Part shown: piece by piece, positions 16,702-25,620 of the stretch | Layout: every line of letters begins with the position of its first letter | How positions within the stretch are numbered: position 1 is the first letter of the stretch | Assembly: GCA_017644105.1 (NCBI GenBank) | Contig: JAEPMD010000026.1 | Coordinates: 1-49,090, forward strand | From: Rhizobiaceae bacterium | Lineage (GTDB): Bacteria > Pseudomonadota > Alphaproteobacteria > Rhizobiales > Rhizobiaceae | Length of the DNA: 49,090 nt | Direction of reading: 5' to 3' | Made by a program: the position numbers and the translations under genes | Notes under the pieces: generated by a model | The model's database searches: none | What the model saw: the letters and a program-made list of their open reading frames with translations, nothing else | Told to the model about the DNA's origin: nothing

Positions 16702-18525
16702 GTGGCACCACCCATCTTAAAATTGGATAATATTCAACACAGTTTTGGTGGTGATGATTTGCTCCATCAGGTCAATTTTCAATTGCTGCCGGGTGAACGA
16801 ATTTGTTTGATTGGGCGTAATGGATCTGGCAAATCCACCTTATTAAAGATTGCCTCTGGTCAGTTTGAAGCGCAAGGTGGGGACATTTTTCTTCAACCAT
16901 CCACCACCGTGCGATATTTAGAGCAGGCACCTGATTTCGACGGATTTGCAAATGTTGCAGCCTATGTTGAAGCAGGTCTGAGTCCAAGCGATGATCCGCA
17001 TCGTGCGCATTATTTGTTGTCTCATCTTGGACTGACTGGAGATGAAGACCCCAATCAATTGTCTGGCGGTGAAGCGCGCCGTGCGGCTTTGGCGCGCGTC
17101 TTGGCGCCGGAGCCGGATATCTTGATGTTGGATGAGCCAACCAACCATCTTGATCTTTCGACGATTGAGTGGCTTGAGGGAGAGCTCGCACGCTCACGCA
17201 GCGCAATGGTTTTAATTTCTCACGATCGGAGATTTTTAGAGAATATTTCTAATGCTGTCTTGTGGCTTGATCGCGGTGAAGCTCGCCGATTGGATCAAGG
17301 TTTTTCTAAGTTTGAAGCTTGGCGCGATAAAATACTCGAAGAAGAAGAGCTTGAGCATCATAAACTTGGTCGCGAAATTGTTCGCGAGGAACATTGGCTC
17401 CGTTATGGTGTATCCGCGCGGCGCAAACGCAATCAACGCCGCCTAAAGGATCTACATAGTCTGCGTGCCGAATATCGTGGTCACAAGGGGCCGCTTGGTA
17501 AGATCAACGCGCCGCAATTTGAAAGCCGCGAATCTGGCAAGCAGGTGATTGAAGCTAAAAATATTTCCAAATCCTATGGCAGTCGAAAGATTGTTGATGA
17601 TTTTTCTATTCGCATTAATCGTGGTGATTGCCTCGGACTGGTTGGGCCAAATGGTGCAGGTAAAACGACATTGCTAAAAATGCTGATCGGCACGCTCTCC
17701 CCTGATGGTGGAACGGTCAAAACCGGCACGAATTTGGATATTGCGCAAATAGATCAAAAGCGCAGCGAGCTGCCATTGAATGACACACTGGCGCATTATC
17801 TGACCGATGGTCGGGGTGAGAATTTATTGGTTCGCGGTGAGCAAAAACACGTCACAGGCTATATGAAAGAGTTTTTGTTTGCGCCCGAACAAGCGCGAAC
17901 TCCGATTGCAAAATTATCCGGTGGTGAACGGGCTCGCTTAATCTTGGCACGGATTTTAGCGCGCAGTTCAAACTTGTTGGTATTGGATGAGCCGACCAAT
18001 GATCTCGATATGGAAACATTGGATTTGCTGCAGGAGATCGTTTCAAACTATCCTGGCACTGTTATCCTCGTAAGCCACGATCGTGACTTTTTAGATCGAA
18101 CAGTGAGCTCAACACTGGCGCCGGCCAATCCGCTTGCTCCTGATGGGAAGTGGATCGAATATGCCGGCGGCTATACTGATATGCTCGCCCAACAAAAAGA
18201 GATTGCTCAAGAAGAGAAGAAGCAGAAGAAGGCGAATGCGCCAAAAGCGGTGAATGAAAAACCAACGGGTAAGAAGTCATCTAACAAACTCTCTTTCAAG
18301 CAAAAATATGCGCTTGAAAATCTGCCGACCCAAATGGAAGAAGCAGAAGAAAAAGCCAGCAAGATCGAAGCAAAAATGGCAGATGGCAGTTTTTACGCAA
18401 CTGATCCGGAAGGGTTTGCCAAGGCAGCGAAAGAGCTCGAAACAATCAAAGCCAGCATTACTGCAATGGAAGAGGAATGGCTTGAATTGGAAATGCTTCG
18501 CGAAGAGCTGGAGGCAGGAGGGTAA
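16702..18525 (+). CDS. ABC-F family ATPase (Uup-like)
   Basis: A 607-residue cytoplasmic protein with two ABC domains and no membrane segments. Walker A motifs are at 38-46 (GRNGSGKST) and about 315 (GPNGAGKTT). Signature LSGGE motifs lie near 119 and 406, followed by LDEPTNHLD and LDEPTNDLD. The charged interdomain linker (about 200-260) and the C-terminal coiled coil (about 500-605) are as in Uup. ABC-F proteins act on the ribosome; Uup also affects DNA branch handling in E. coli. GTG at 16702 was chosen because AGGAG lies six bases before it. galM follows after five bases. Confidence 0.9.
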   Translation: MAPPILKLDNIQHSFGGDDLLHQVNFQLLPGERICLIGRNGSGKSTLLKIASGQFEAQGGDIFLQPSTTVRYLEQAPDFDGFANVAAYVEAGLSPSDDPHRAHYLLSHLGLTGDEDPNQLSGGEARRAALARVLAPEPDILMLDEPTNHLDLSTIEWLEGELARSRSAMVLISHDRRFLENISNAVLWLDRGEARRLDQGFSKFEAWRDKILEEEELEHHKLGREIVREEHWLRYGVSARRKRNQRRLKDLHSLRAEYRGHKGPLGKINAPQFESRESGKQVIEAKNISKSYGSRKIVDDFSIRINRGDCLGLVGPNGAGKTTLLKMLIGTLSPDGGTVKTGTNLDIAQIDQKRSELPLNDTLAHYLTDGRGENLLVRGEQKHVTGYMKEFLFAPEQARTPIAKLSGGERARLILARILARSSNLLVLDEPTNDLDMETLDLLQEIVSNYPGTVILVSHDRDFLDRTVSSTLAPANPLAPDGKWIEYAGGYTDMLAQQKEIAQEEKKQKKANAPKAVNEKPTGKKSSNKLSFKQKYALENLPTQMEEAEEKASKIEAKMADGSFYATDPEGFAKAAKELETIKASITAMEEEWLELEMLREELEAGG

Positions 18526-18530
18526 TATAG

Positions 18531-19529
18531 ATGATCAATCAATTTGGCAGCTTTAACGGATCTGATGTAAAGGCCATTACGCTGAAAGGCGGCGGTTTAA
18601 CTGCTACGGTTTTGAACTGGGGTGCTGTACTTCAGGATTTGAGGCTTGAAGGACATGACGCACCCTTGGTCCTCGGATTTCAAAAGTTCGATGATTATAT
18701 AGCGCATTCACCCTATTTCGGTGCGAGTGTTGGCCGCTTTGCGAACCGTATCCAAAAAGGCCAGTTTGAAATTGATGGAAAGACCTTTCAGGTTGATCAA
18801 AATGAGACCAGCGGCAATTCTTTGCATGGCGGTGCATCGGGGATATCCAATCAGCTATGGCAAATTGAAGATTATGACGAAAGTTCGGTTCTATTAACTG
18901 TTATCGATGAAGGAAGCGTGACGGGATATCCCGGTAATTGCAAAATCTCTTGTTTGTACAGCCTAAAGCCAAAGGGTGTGTTTGAGGTCGTCTATACGTG
19001 CGAAACCGACCAAGCGACACCTGCTAATATTGCCCATCATAGCTATTTTAATCTCGACGGATCAGAGAATATTTTTGATCATGAAATTATGATTAAGGCT
19101 GATGGTTATCTTCCAGTGTCCGATGCATTGATCCCGCATGGTGATGTGAGAGATGTGACGAGCACAGATTTTGACTTTCGAGCCATGAGATCCATTAAAA
19201 GTGCCAATGGTTTTGTCGAATATGACCATAATTTCTGTTTATCAGATGCTCAGACAGATTGTCGTCATGTGGCGACACTTAAAAGCAGGAAATCTGGCGT
19301 TGAAATGGTGGTGAATTCGACTGAGCCTGGGATACAGTTTTATACAGGCTTTGGTATTTCTCCGACAGCAAATGGTCTGTCTGGGGCTCCTTATCAACGC
19401 GGGGCCGGCCTTTGTCTTGAAACGCAAGCCTGGCCAGATGCTCCCAATCAACCAACCTTTCCAAATTCTATCTTGAAACCTGATGAGCAGTTGGTTCAGC
19501 GCACTGAATATATCTTTACAAAGAAATAG
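18531..19529 (+). CDS. galM: Aldose 1-epimerase
   Basis: A 332-residue mutarotase interconverting alpha and beta anomers of aldoses such as galactose or glucose. Motifs include NRIQKGQFEIDGK, the active-site histidines in NSLHGG and AHHSYFNLDG, and the catalytic glutamate in CLETQAWPDAPN near the C-terminus. The strong GGAGGG ribosome binding site overlaps the end of the ABC-F gene, so the two form one operon. No other sugar genes are nearby. Confidence 0.92.
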   Translation: MINQFGSFNGSDVKAITLKGGGLTATVLNWGAVLQDLRLEGHDAPLVLGFQKFDDYIAHSPYFGASVGRFANRIQKGQFEIDGKTFQVDQNETSGNSLHGGASGISNQLWQIEDYDESSVLLTVIDEGSVTGYPGNCKISCLYSLKPKGVFEVVYTCETDQATPANIAHHSYFNLDGSENIFDHEIMIKADGYLPVSDALIPHGDVRDVTSTDFDFRAMRSIKSANGFVEYDHNFCLSDAQTDCRHVATLKSRKSGVEMVVNSTEPGIQFYTGFGISPTANGLSGAPYQRGAGLCLETQAWPDAPNQPTFPNSILKPDEQLVQRTEYIFTKK

Positions 19530-19560
19530 GCAGCCAACGTGATCAACGCGACTGCCTATT
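19525..19560. terminator. Hairpin at the end of galM
   Basis: A 9-bp stem (AATAGGCAG / CTGCCTATT) that includes the galM stop codon. The loop is 18 bases. T-rich bases follow on the minus strand, so it may end transcription of the convergent lipoprotein gene, or of both genes. Confidence 0.5.
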
Positions 19561-19587
19561 AATAAGTTTAAAGCTTTAGCCTAAGAT

Positions 19588-19842
19588 TTATGGACAAGCT
19601 GCGATATATGTGCCGCCATTGCCATCAGCATATCGACATTTTGTTGGATCGCCTGTCACACGTCCGATGAGCGCACCAGCTGCTGCACCAACGGCCGCGC
19701 CCACGGCTGCGCCTCTTAGATTGCCGGTTGCCAATGCACCAGCTGCTGCCCCTGTTGCTGCGCCGATTGTGGCACCTTGTTGTGTTGAATTACAGCCTGC
19801 GAGTGCAGCTGAAATAGCGACGATTGCGATAATTTTTTTCAT
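19588..19842 (-). CDS. Small glycine-zipper lipoprotein
   Basis: An 84-residue protein with a signal peptide ending in the lipobox ALAGC (Cys17). The mature part is a glycine zipper rich in GAATGAAAGAL-type repeats, which form membrane-associated helices in envelope proteins. Two cysteines near the end (CRYADG... and the final CP) may form a disulfide. Similar small proteins are widespread in Rhizobiales and of unknown function. AGAAGGGG precedes the ATG. Confidence 0.8.
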   Translation of the reverse strand: MKKIIAIVAISAALAGCNSTQQGATIGAATGAAAGALATGNLRGAAVGAAVGAAAGALIGRVTGDPTKCRYADGNGGTYIAACP

Positions 19843-19892
19843 TACAAACCCCTTCTGGTTAGCGATAAGCTAGGGGTAAAATATGACAAAAA

Positions 19893-21077
19893 TCAGGCTA
19901 ATTTGTTAACGACAGCTTGCGCCTCTTCACGAGCTGTTACGTCGATGTTGTAAATCGTTTGGATGTCGATATCGCTGCCATTCCGCGCTGGAATTTTATC
20001 GAGTACGGCTTCGACAATATCCGCCATCTTCAAAAACCCAATACGTTCGTTGATAAAAGCATCTAACGCAACTTCTTTGCTGGCATTAAAGATTGCACCG
20101 CTCAACCCACCAGCATTCATAGCTTGACGCGCCAGCCTGAGCGCTGGAAATTTTTCTTCATCCGGCGCTTCAAAATCAAGTTTAGCGAGTTTGATCAAAT
20201 CCAACTTTTTAACCGGAAGGTTGATGCGATTAGGATAGGCAAGTGCATAGCCAATCGCTGTTCGCATATCAGGTTCACCCAATTGGGCTAAAACCGAGCC
20301 ATCACAATAAGCGACCAGTGAATGAATAATGGATTGCGGATGAACAACGACATCAATCTTGTCTGGATGGGTGTCAAACAAATGCATGGCCTCAATCATC
20401 TCCAATGCTTTGTTGAACATGGAGGCGCTATCGATGGATATCTTTGTGCCCATGGACCATTTTGGATGCGCAGCTGCGCTGATGGGCGTGACATTAGCCA
20501 TTTGACTGCGGGTGAAGTTGCGATAGGGACCGCCCGATGCGGTCAAAATAATCTTATCCAGAGAAGGCGCATGCGCGCGATTCAATACTTGAAAGATGGC
20601 GCTGTGTTCACTGTCAACGGGAAGGAGCTTGCCGCTACCTTTTTCGACGATCGATTTAAATAAAGTGCCAGCAGACACCAGACATTCTTTATTGGCCAAG
20701 GCAATGTCCGCACCGCGTTCAGCAGCTGCAATTGTGGGCGCTAGCCCTGCCATGCCGACAATGGCGGCCATCACCCAATCACTGTCTCGTCGTCCGGCTT
20801 CGATTAAAGCATCTCGGCCGGCAGCAACTTCGATATCAGTTCCAGTGAGGAGTTCTTTGAGCTCTGAATATTTGGTTTCGTCTGCGGTGACGACAAATTT
20901 TGCACCGAAGGTCCGAGCTTGCTCGCTGAGCAATTGCACATTGGACATTCCAGTAAGCGCAACAATGTCAAATGTCTCCGCACCGCCATGATGGGCAAGC
21001 ACATCCAAAGTGTTTTTACCGATAGAGCCTGTCGCGCCTAGGATCGATATCTTTTTGGGGAGTTCAAAGTTTGACAT
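19893..21077 (-). CDS. dxr: 1-deoxy-D-xylulose 5-phosphate reductoisomerase
   Basis: A 394-residue enzyme of the MEP isoprenoid pathway, converting DXP to MEP with NADPH and a divalent metal. The Rossmann motif GATGSIG is at residues 14-20. The metal and substrate region LLPVDSEHSAIFQ is conserved, as are the flexible-loop segment with HPKWSMG and the SASMFNKALEMIEA segment. Full length for the family. The product pathway supplies the prenyl diphosphate synthase at 0.3-1.3 kb. The start has only a weak ribosome binding site. Confidence 0.95.
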   Translation of the reverse strand: MSNFELPKKISILGATGSIGKNTLDVLAHHGGAETFDIVALTGMSNVQLLSEQARTFGAKFVVTADETKYSELKELLTGTDIEVAAGRDALIEAGRRDSDWVMAAIVGMAGLAPTIAAAERGADIALANKECLVSAGTLFKSIVEKGSGKLLPVDSEHSAIFQVLNRAHAPSLDKIILTASGGPYRNFTRSQMANVTPISAAAHPKWSMGTKISIDSASMFNKALEMIEAMHLFDTHPDKIDVVVHPQSIIHSLVAYCDGSVLAQLGEPDMRTAIGYALAYPNRINLPVKKLDLIKLAKLDFEAPDEEKFPALRLARQAMNAGGLSGAIFNASKEVALDAFINERIGFLKMADIVEAVLDKIPARNGSDIDIQTIYNIDVTAREEAQAVVNKLA

Positions 21078-21221
21078 TGAGTTCTTGAATTCTTACTCGT
21101 TCAGTTTAGCAATGAGGTCAAACGCCATGAAATGGTGACATTTACAAAGTCTCAATGCCACATTACGGGCAAAACGCCAAGCCAATTAGCCTTTATTATT
21201 GAGATGCTCACTGCATCTTGA

Positions 21222-22229
21222 TCAATCGTATCGCAGTTCCGTCGCCTTACCGCCGAAGACGCGATAGGCAAAGATCGAATATCCGACGATTACCGGCAGC
21301 ACGAAAGCAGTGCCAAACAATATGATCAAAAGACTTTCAGGTGCAGACGCGGCGTCAACGATTGTCATCTTCTCAGGCACAATATAGGGGTAGAAGGAAT
21401 AGGCTAATCCTGCAAATCCAAGAACCATGATTGCAACAATGCCAATGAAGGGAAGCAGAGAGAAACGCTCTGTTTCATCCGGTAAATGTTTAAGCTGCCA
21501 ATAAGTGAAGATAAAGAACAAGCCGGACATGAGTGGTAATGGCGCCAAAGCAATGATCTCAGGAATTGCAAACCATTTTTCGAATATTCGATCACTTGCA
21601 AGCGGTGTGATGATCGAAATGGCCGCCATGCCGATAAGCGTGAAAATAAGTGCCTTCTTCATCCATAAAATGGCATTGGCTTGTAACTTCCCCTCAGTTT
21701 TATAGATCAACCATGCCGCACCAATCGCGGCATAGGTCGCAGTGAGACAAATGGCAACCAGAATACCAAAAGCAAATGCCTGAAATCCGGACTGAAGACC
21801 AAGTGTATATATGCCCAGCATATAGCCCTGGCTCAAAGCTGTTATGAGTGACCCTGCAAAGAATATTCTGTTCCAAAGCCATTTTTCGCTCGCTTGCGCT
21901 TTGGCCCTAAACTCAAATGCAACACCTCGTGCAATCAACCCAATCAACATAATTGTCACTGGTAAATAAAGTGCTGTGAGGATCTCGCCATGCGCTGCTG
22001 GAAATGCCACAAGCAAGATACCGATCGCTAAAACAAGCCAGGTTTCATTGGCATCCCAAAAAGGACCAATCGAAGCGATCATGCGATCTCTGTCTTCTGT
22101 CGGGGCGAGCGGAAAGAGGATCCCAACGCCCAGATCAAAGCCATCGAGCACCACATAAACAAGAATGGAAATGCCCATTAATCCTGCGAAGATAAGCGGT
22201 AGGTGAGGGTAAATTAAGGTGATGTCCAT
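21222..22229 (-). CDS. cydB: Cytochrome bd-type ubiquinol oxidase subunit II
   Basis: A 335-residue, eight-helix inner-membrane protein. The N-terminal motifs DGFDLGVGILFP and GPFWDANETWLVL are characteristic of CydB/CioB. With CydA it oxidises ubiquinol and reduces oxygen with high affinity, without proton pumping. Its GGAG ribosome binding site overlaps the end of cydA, five bases upstream, so the two are tightly coupled. Confidence 0.95.
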   Translation of the reverse strand: MDITLIYPHLPLIFAGLMGISILVYVVLDGFDLGVGILFPLAPTEDRDRMIASIGPFWDANETWLVLAIGILLVAFPAAHGEILTALYLPVTIMLIGLIARGVAFEFRAKAQASEKWLWNRIFFAGSLITALSQGYMLGIYTLGLQSGFQAFAFGILVAICLTATYAAIGAAWLIYKTEGKLQANAILWMKKALIFTLIGMAAISIITPLASDRIFEKWFAIPEIIALAPLPLMSGLFFIFTYWQLKHLPDETERFSLLPFIGIVAIMVLGFAGLAYSFYPYIVPEKMTIVDAASAPESLLIILFGTAFVLPVIVGYSIFAYRVFGGKATELRYD

Positions 22230-22234
22230 TTGAT

Positions 22235-23632
22235 TTACTCCGCTGGCAGGCTGGCTTGATTTGGCATTGCACCGGGCAGGGCGAGTTTACCTGTTGCGCC
22301 AGGCTCGGGGCGTTGATCCCCGGTTTTAGCGGCTTTGACGGCAAGTCTGATGACCACAAAAATATAGGCGCCAAGCAAAATGAAATAAGTTGCGAGATAG
22401 GCAATGAAGGTGGATAGAACCATGCCGCCGGCGATAGGGCCCAGTGCATCAGCTGTTTTTAACACACCTGTGACAAGCCAAGGCTGGCGGCCGATTTCAG
22501 TGACATACCATCCGGCAATTGTCGCAACCCAGCCCGATAAAGCCATGGGAACGAATAAATATGCCAAGGGTTTTGGGAACGCATCTTTTCGCCATAGGTG
22601 ATAGCTGCCAATCCATGATAAAAATAACATGGCAAAACCGGTTCCAACCATAATGCGGAAACCCCAGAATACCGCGGCAACAGGTGGATGAAGTATCGTA
22701 CCATCCTCAGCCACAAAATCATTGAGACCTGGTACGACGCCGTCTGCTTCGTGTTTTAAAATCAAGCTAGCGCCATTGGGGATTGAGAGCTCAAACTTAT
22801 TGCTTCTGGTTTCCTCATCAGGCAACGCAAATAGTAATAGCGGTACATTGCCTTTCGTTTCCCAATTGCCTTCCATCGCAGCAACTTTGGCAGGCTGATG
22901 TTCGAGCGTGTTCAGCCCATGGAGATCACCTGCGAAAATTTGCAATGGGATTAAGATCGCAGCGAGCGTGACGCCGGTTTTGAGAGCTTTAAACATGGAT
23001 GCGCTTCGATCGCCCAGCAACCATCTCAGCGCTGATAATCCGGCGACAAGAAAGGCAGCTGTTAGTCCGGAAGCCAATAACATATGCGACAAGCGATAGG
23101 GCAGGGATGGGTTAAACACAATTGCAAACCAGTCCGTGGCATGAGCAACACCGTCAATGATTTCATAGCCTTGCGGGGTGTGCATCCAAGAATTTAACAC
23201 CAAGATCCAGAAGGCGCTCATAGTGGTGCCAAAGGCAACCAAGAAGGTCGCAAGCGTATGTACACGGTTGGATACGCGCCGGAAACCAAAGAGCATAATA
23301 CCTAAGAACACAGCTTCTAAAAAGAATGCGGTTAAGACTTCATAGGCGAGTAGCGGTCCCGCGATATTCCCAACGGTTTCCATAAATCCCGGCCAGTTTG
23401 TGCCAAACTGAAAACTCATCGTAATGCCGGAAACAACGCCCATAGCAAAGGAGAGCGCGAAGATTTTGACCCAAAAGAAATAGGCATCCATCCAGGCTTG
23501 ATCACCTGTTTTATTATATCGGTATTTAAAAAATAGCAGGATCCAACCAAGGGCAATTGTGATGGTTGGAAATAGAATGTGAAAGGTGATATTGGCACCA
23601 AATTGCATTCTCGATAGTATAAATGGGTCCAT
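22235..23632 (-). CDS. cydA: Cytochrome bd-type ubiquinol oxidase subunit I
   Basis: A 465-residue, nine-helix subunit that carries hemes b558, b595 and d. It starts MDPFILSRMQFGANITFHILFP, with the heme-ligating histidine of the first helix. The GRQPW motif (in GWYVTEIGRQPW) and the quinol-loop region are present. The Q-loop appears short, as in cyanide-insensitive CioA-type oxidases, so cioA would be an alternative name. The ATG at 23630-23632 was chosen because GGAG lies about eight bases upstream; an in-frame TTG further upstream overlaps this site. No cydX or cydDC assembly genes are in the window. Confidence 0.93.
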   Translation of the reverse strand: MDPFILSRMQFGANITFHILFPTITIALGWILLFFKYRYNKTGDQAWMDAYFFWVKIFALSFAMGVVSGITMSFQFGTNWPGFMETVGNIAGPLLAYEVLTAFFLEAVFLGIMLFGFRRVSNRVHTLATFLVAFGTTMSAFWILVLNSWMHTPQGYEIIDGVAHATDWFAIVFNPSLPYRLSHMLLASGLTAAFLVAGLSALRWLLGDRSASMFKALKTGVTLAAILIPLQIFAGDLHGLNTLEHQPAKVAAMEGNWETKGNVPLLLFALPDEETRSNKFELSIPNGASLILKHEADGVVPGLNDFVAEDGTILHPPVAAVFWGFRIMVGTGFAMLFLSWIGSYHLWRKDAFPKPLAYLFVPMALSGWVATIAGWYVTEIGRQPWLVTGVLKTADALGPIAGGMVLSTFIAYLATYFILLGAYIFVVIRLAVKAAKTGDQRPEPGATGKLALPGAMPNQASLPAE

Positions 23633-23790
23633 AATGTCGTACTCCAATGCGCTGGATCATATATAATATTTCAGGCATTGAAAATTATGTGGCAGACTGT
23701 CGCGAATTTAGAATTATTCTAAACAAATTGTCGCAGATCGGGATAGAACTTGGTAAATCTGGACCTAAGTCAAACGAGAAGAACACCCAA

Positions 23791-24963
23791 ATGAATGATT
23801 TTGTTTTCAACACAACACCTTCGATCAGGCAGATTTTGGGTGGCGCAGCGCGTCTTGGTGAACTCCTCAAAGATCTACCAATATCTCAGCCCAATGCGCG
23901 CATTTGCTTCGTTACTGATCCGGGGATTATGTCTTTGGGTCTGGCTGATGCAGCGATTGAAAACATCAACTCGTTTGGATTTGAACTCACGTTGTTTGAT
24001 CAGATTTCAGCGGATCCAAGCGCCGAGAGTGTCCTCGCTGCCGTTGAAATGGCGAAAGCTGAAGGTTGCAATTGTGTCATTGGTTTCGGTGGCGGTAGCT
24101 CAATGGATGTCGCCAAAATGGTTGCACTGCTTGCCCAATCTGATCAACCGCTTGATGAGATGTATGGTGTAAACATGGTCAATGGATCTCGCTTGCCGCT
24201 CATTCTGGTACCAACTACGGCTGGAACAGGGTCTGAAGTTACGGGCATTTCAATTCTCACAACGGGTACAGCTGAGAAGAAGGGGGTGGTCTCGCCCGTT
24301 ATTCTGCCTGATATTGCGTTGTTGGATGCTGAACTGACCATGGGATTGCCTGCACATGTCACAGCGGCCACGGGCGTGGATGCCATGGTGCATGCGATTG
24401 AGGCTTATACGTCAAGAAGCGCCAATAATAACCCAATCTCGAAGATGTTGGCGCTAAAGGCGCTTGATCTGCTTGGCGCCAATATTCGCACGGCTGTGTT
24501 TGAAGGAGATAACAAACAAGCGCGATCTAACATGTTGCTTGGATCTATGCTGGCAGGACAGGCCTTTGCAAATTCGCCGGTCGCCGCGGTTCATGCGCTC
24601 GCCTATCCAATCGGTAGTTTGTTTCATGTGCCCCATGGATTGTCCAATGCGTTGGTGTTGCAAAGTGTTATGCGATTTAACGCGCCAGAATGTTCAGAAG
24701 ATTACGCGGAACTTGCGCCGCATGTCTTCCCCGATATCAACCTTTCTCAAAGCAATCAGATGATCGCAGATGCCTTCATCTCTCGGCTCGGTGCTTTGAA
24801 TATTGAATTGGGTTTGGAAGCAGGGCTTCGTCATGTCGGGATTAATGAAAGCGATATTGAAAAGCTCGCAAGCGATGCGATGAACCAAACGAGACTATTG
24901 GTCAATAACCCGCGTGAAGTAACTTTCGAAGATGCCGTAACAATTTATCAGGCTTCGTATTGA
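23791..24963 (+). CDS. Iron-containing alcohol dehydrogenase
   Basis: A 390-residue group III (Fe-type) NAD(P)-dependent alcohol dehydrogenase. The nucleotide-binding GGGSSMDVAK and PTTAGTGSEVT motifs are clear. Metal ligands are the Asp and His of GVDAMVHAIEAY and the His residues of AAVHALAYPIG and HVPHGLSNAL. The frame is open for another 48 codons upstream, but the ATG at 23791 follows GAGAAG and begins the family's normal N-terminus. Substrate is unknown. It is divergent from cydAB. Confidence 0.9.
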   Translation: MNDFVFNTTPSIRQILGGAARLGELLKDLPISQPNARICFVTDPGIMSLGLADAAIENINSFGFELTLFDQISADPSAESVLAAVEMAKAEGCNCVIGFGGGSSMDVAKMVALLAQSDQPLDEMYGVNMVNGSRLPLILVPTTAGTGSEVTGISILTTGTAEKKGVVSPVILPDIALLDAELTMGLPAHVTAATGVDAMVHAIEAYTSRSANNNPISKMLALKALDLLGANIRTAVFEGDNKQARSNMLLGSMLAGQAFANSPVAAVHALAYPIGSLFHVPHGLSNALVLQSVMRFNAPECSEDYAELAPHVFPDINLSQSNQMIADAFISRLGALNIELGLEAGLRHVGINESDIEKLASDAMNQTRLLVNNPREVTFEDAVTIYQASY

Positions 24964-24979
24964 TGTAATCAGACATGAA

Positions 24980-25009
24980 AAAAGCGACCTGAAATTTCAG
25001 ATCGCTTTT
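24980..25009. terminator. Bidirectional terminator between adh and panD
   Basis: Arms of 15 bases (AAAAGCGACCTGAAA / TTTCAGATCGCTTTT) with a single mismatch, and A and T runs on both sides, between convergent genes. Confidence 0.85.
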
Positions 25010-25039
25010 CAAAATCTTTAAAGCTCAATCGCAAGCTTA

Positions 25040-25513
25040 TTAAATTGTTGGCTCAAGTGAACTTTCTTCACCCTCAAGTAATGGCACCGGTAATGGACGT
25101 GATTTTTCATCCAAAATCTGGAAATCAACTTTGCCATGCTCATCTTTCTTAACGACATAAGATAGACGATCTGCGATGGAATTATCTTCGTTAAATGTCA
25201 GAATTTTTGGTGTCATGTCAAAGACTTCACCAGTCGGGCGATATTCTGAACCGCAGATGATGACCTGGTCGCCTTTTTGGCATGTGCGAGCCGCAGCACC
25301 GTTTAAGATGCAAACTTTAGATCCACGCTCGCCATAGATGACATAAGTTGAAATACGCGCCCCTGAGTTTTTGTTCCAGATGTCGACAAATTCAAGCGGC
25401 TGTAAACCAACTGCCTCGCAGTGGTCTGGATCAAGTGTGATAGACCCATGGTAGTTTAAATTAGCTTCGGTCACATAAATGCCGTGCAACTTAGAGGCTA
25501 CGAATTGTTTCAA
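25040..25513 (-). CDS. panD: Aspartate 1-decarboxylase
   Basis: A 157-residue pyruvoyl-dependent enzyme making beta-alanine for pantothenate and CoA. The self-cleavage site is Gly23-Ser24 in YHGSIT. Lys8, Arg53, Thr56, Tyr57 and Asn71 match the E. coli active-site residues Lys9, Arg54, Thr57, Tyr58 and Asn72. The protein is about 30 residues longer than the usual 126 because of a C-terminal extension (ending in an acidic EGEESSLEPTI). No panB or panC is nearby. It shares a strand with the ureohydrolase gene, 107 bases upstream. Confidence 0.92.
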   Translation of the reverse strand: MKQFVASKLHGIYVTEANLNYHGSITLDPDHCEAVGLQPLEFVDIWNKNSGARISTYVIYGERGSKVCILNGAAARTCQKGDQVIICGSEYRPTGEVFDMTPKILTFNEDNSIADRLSYVVKKDEHGKVDFQILDEKSRPLPVPLLEGEESSLEPTI

Positions 25514-25620
25514 CTTATCACTCCTTGATCGTAGTACATTTACGGTATTTCTAGCCGATCAAAATTGATAAATGTTTAATTGTGTCGTGTTATTTCGAAA
25601 TGGTTCTGTCAGCTGTTGCG

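Noticed and set aside
23647-23790. Longer N-terminus for the iron-type alcohol dehydrogenase
   Set aside because: The extra 48 residues do not match the family, and a ribosome binding site precedes the internal ATG at 23791; this DNA is better seen as the divergent cydA promoter region.
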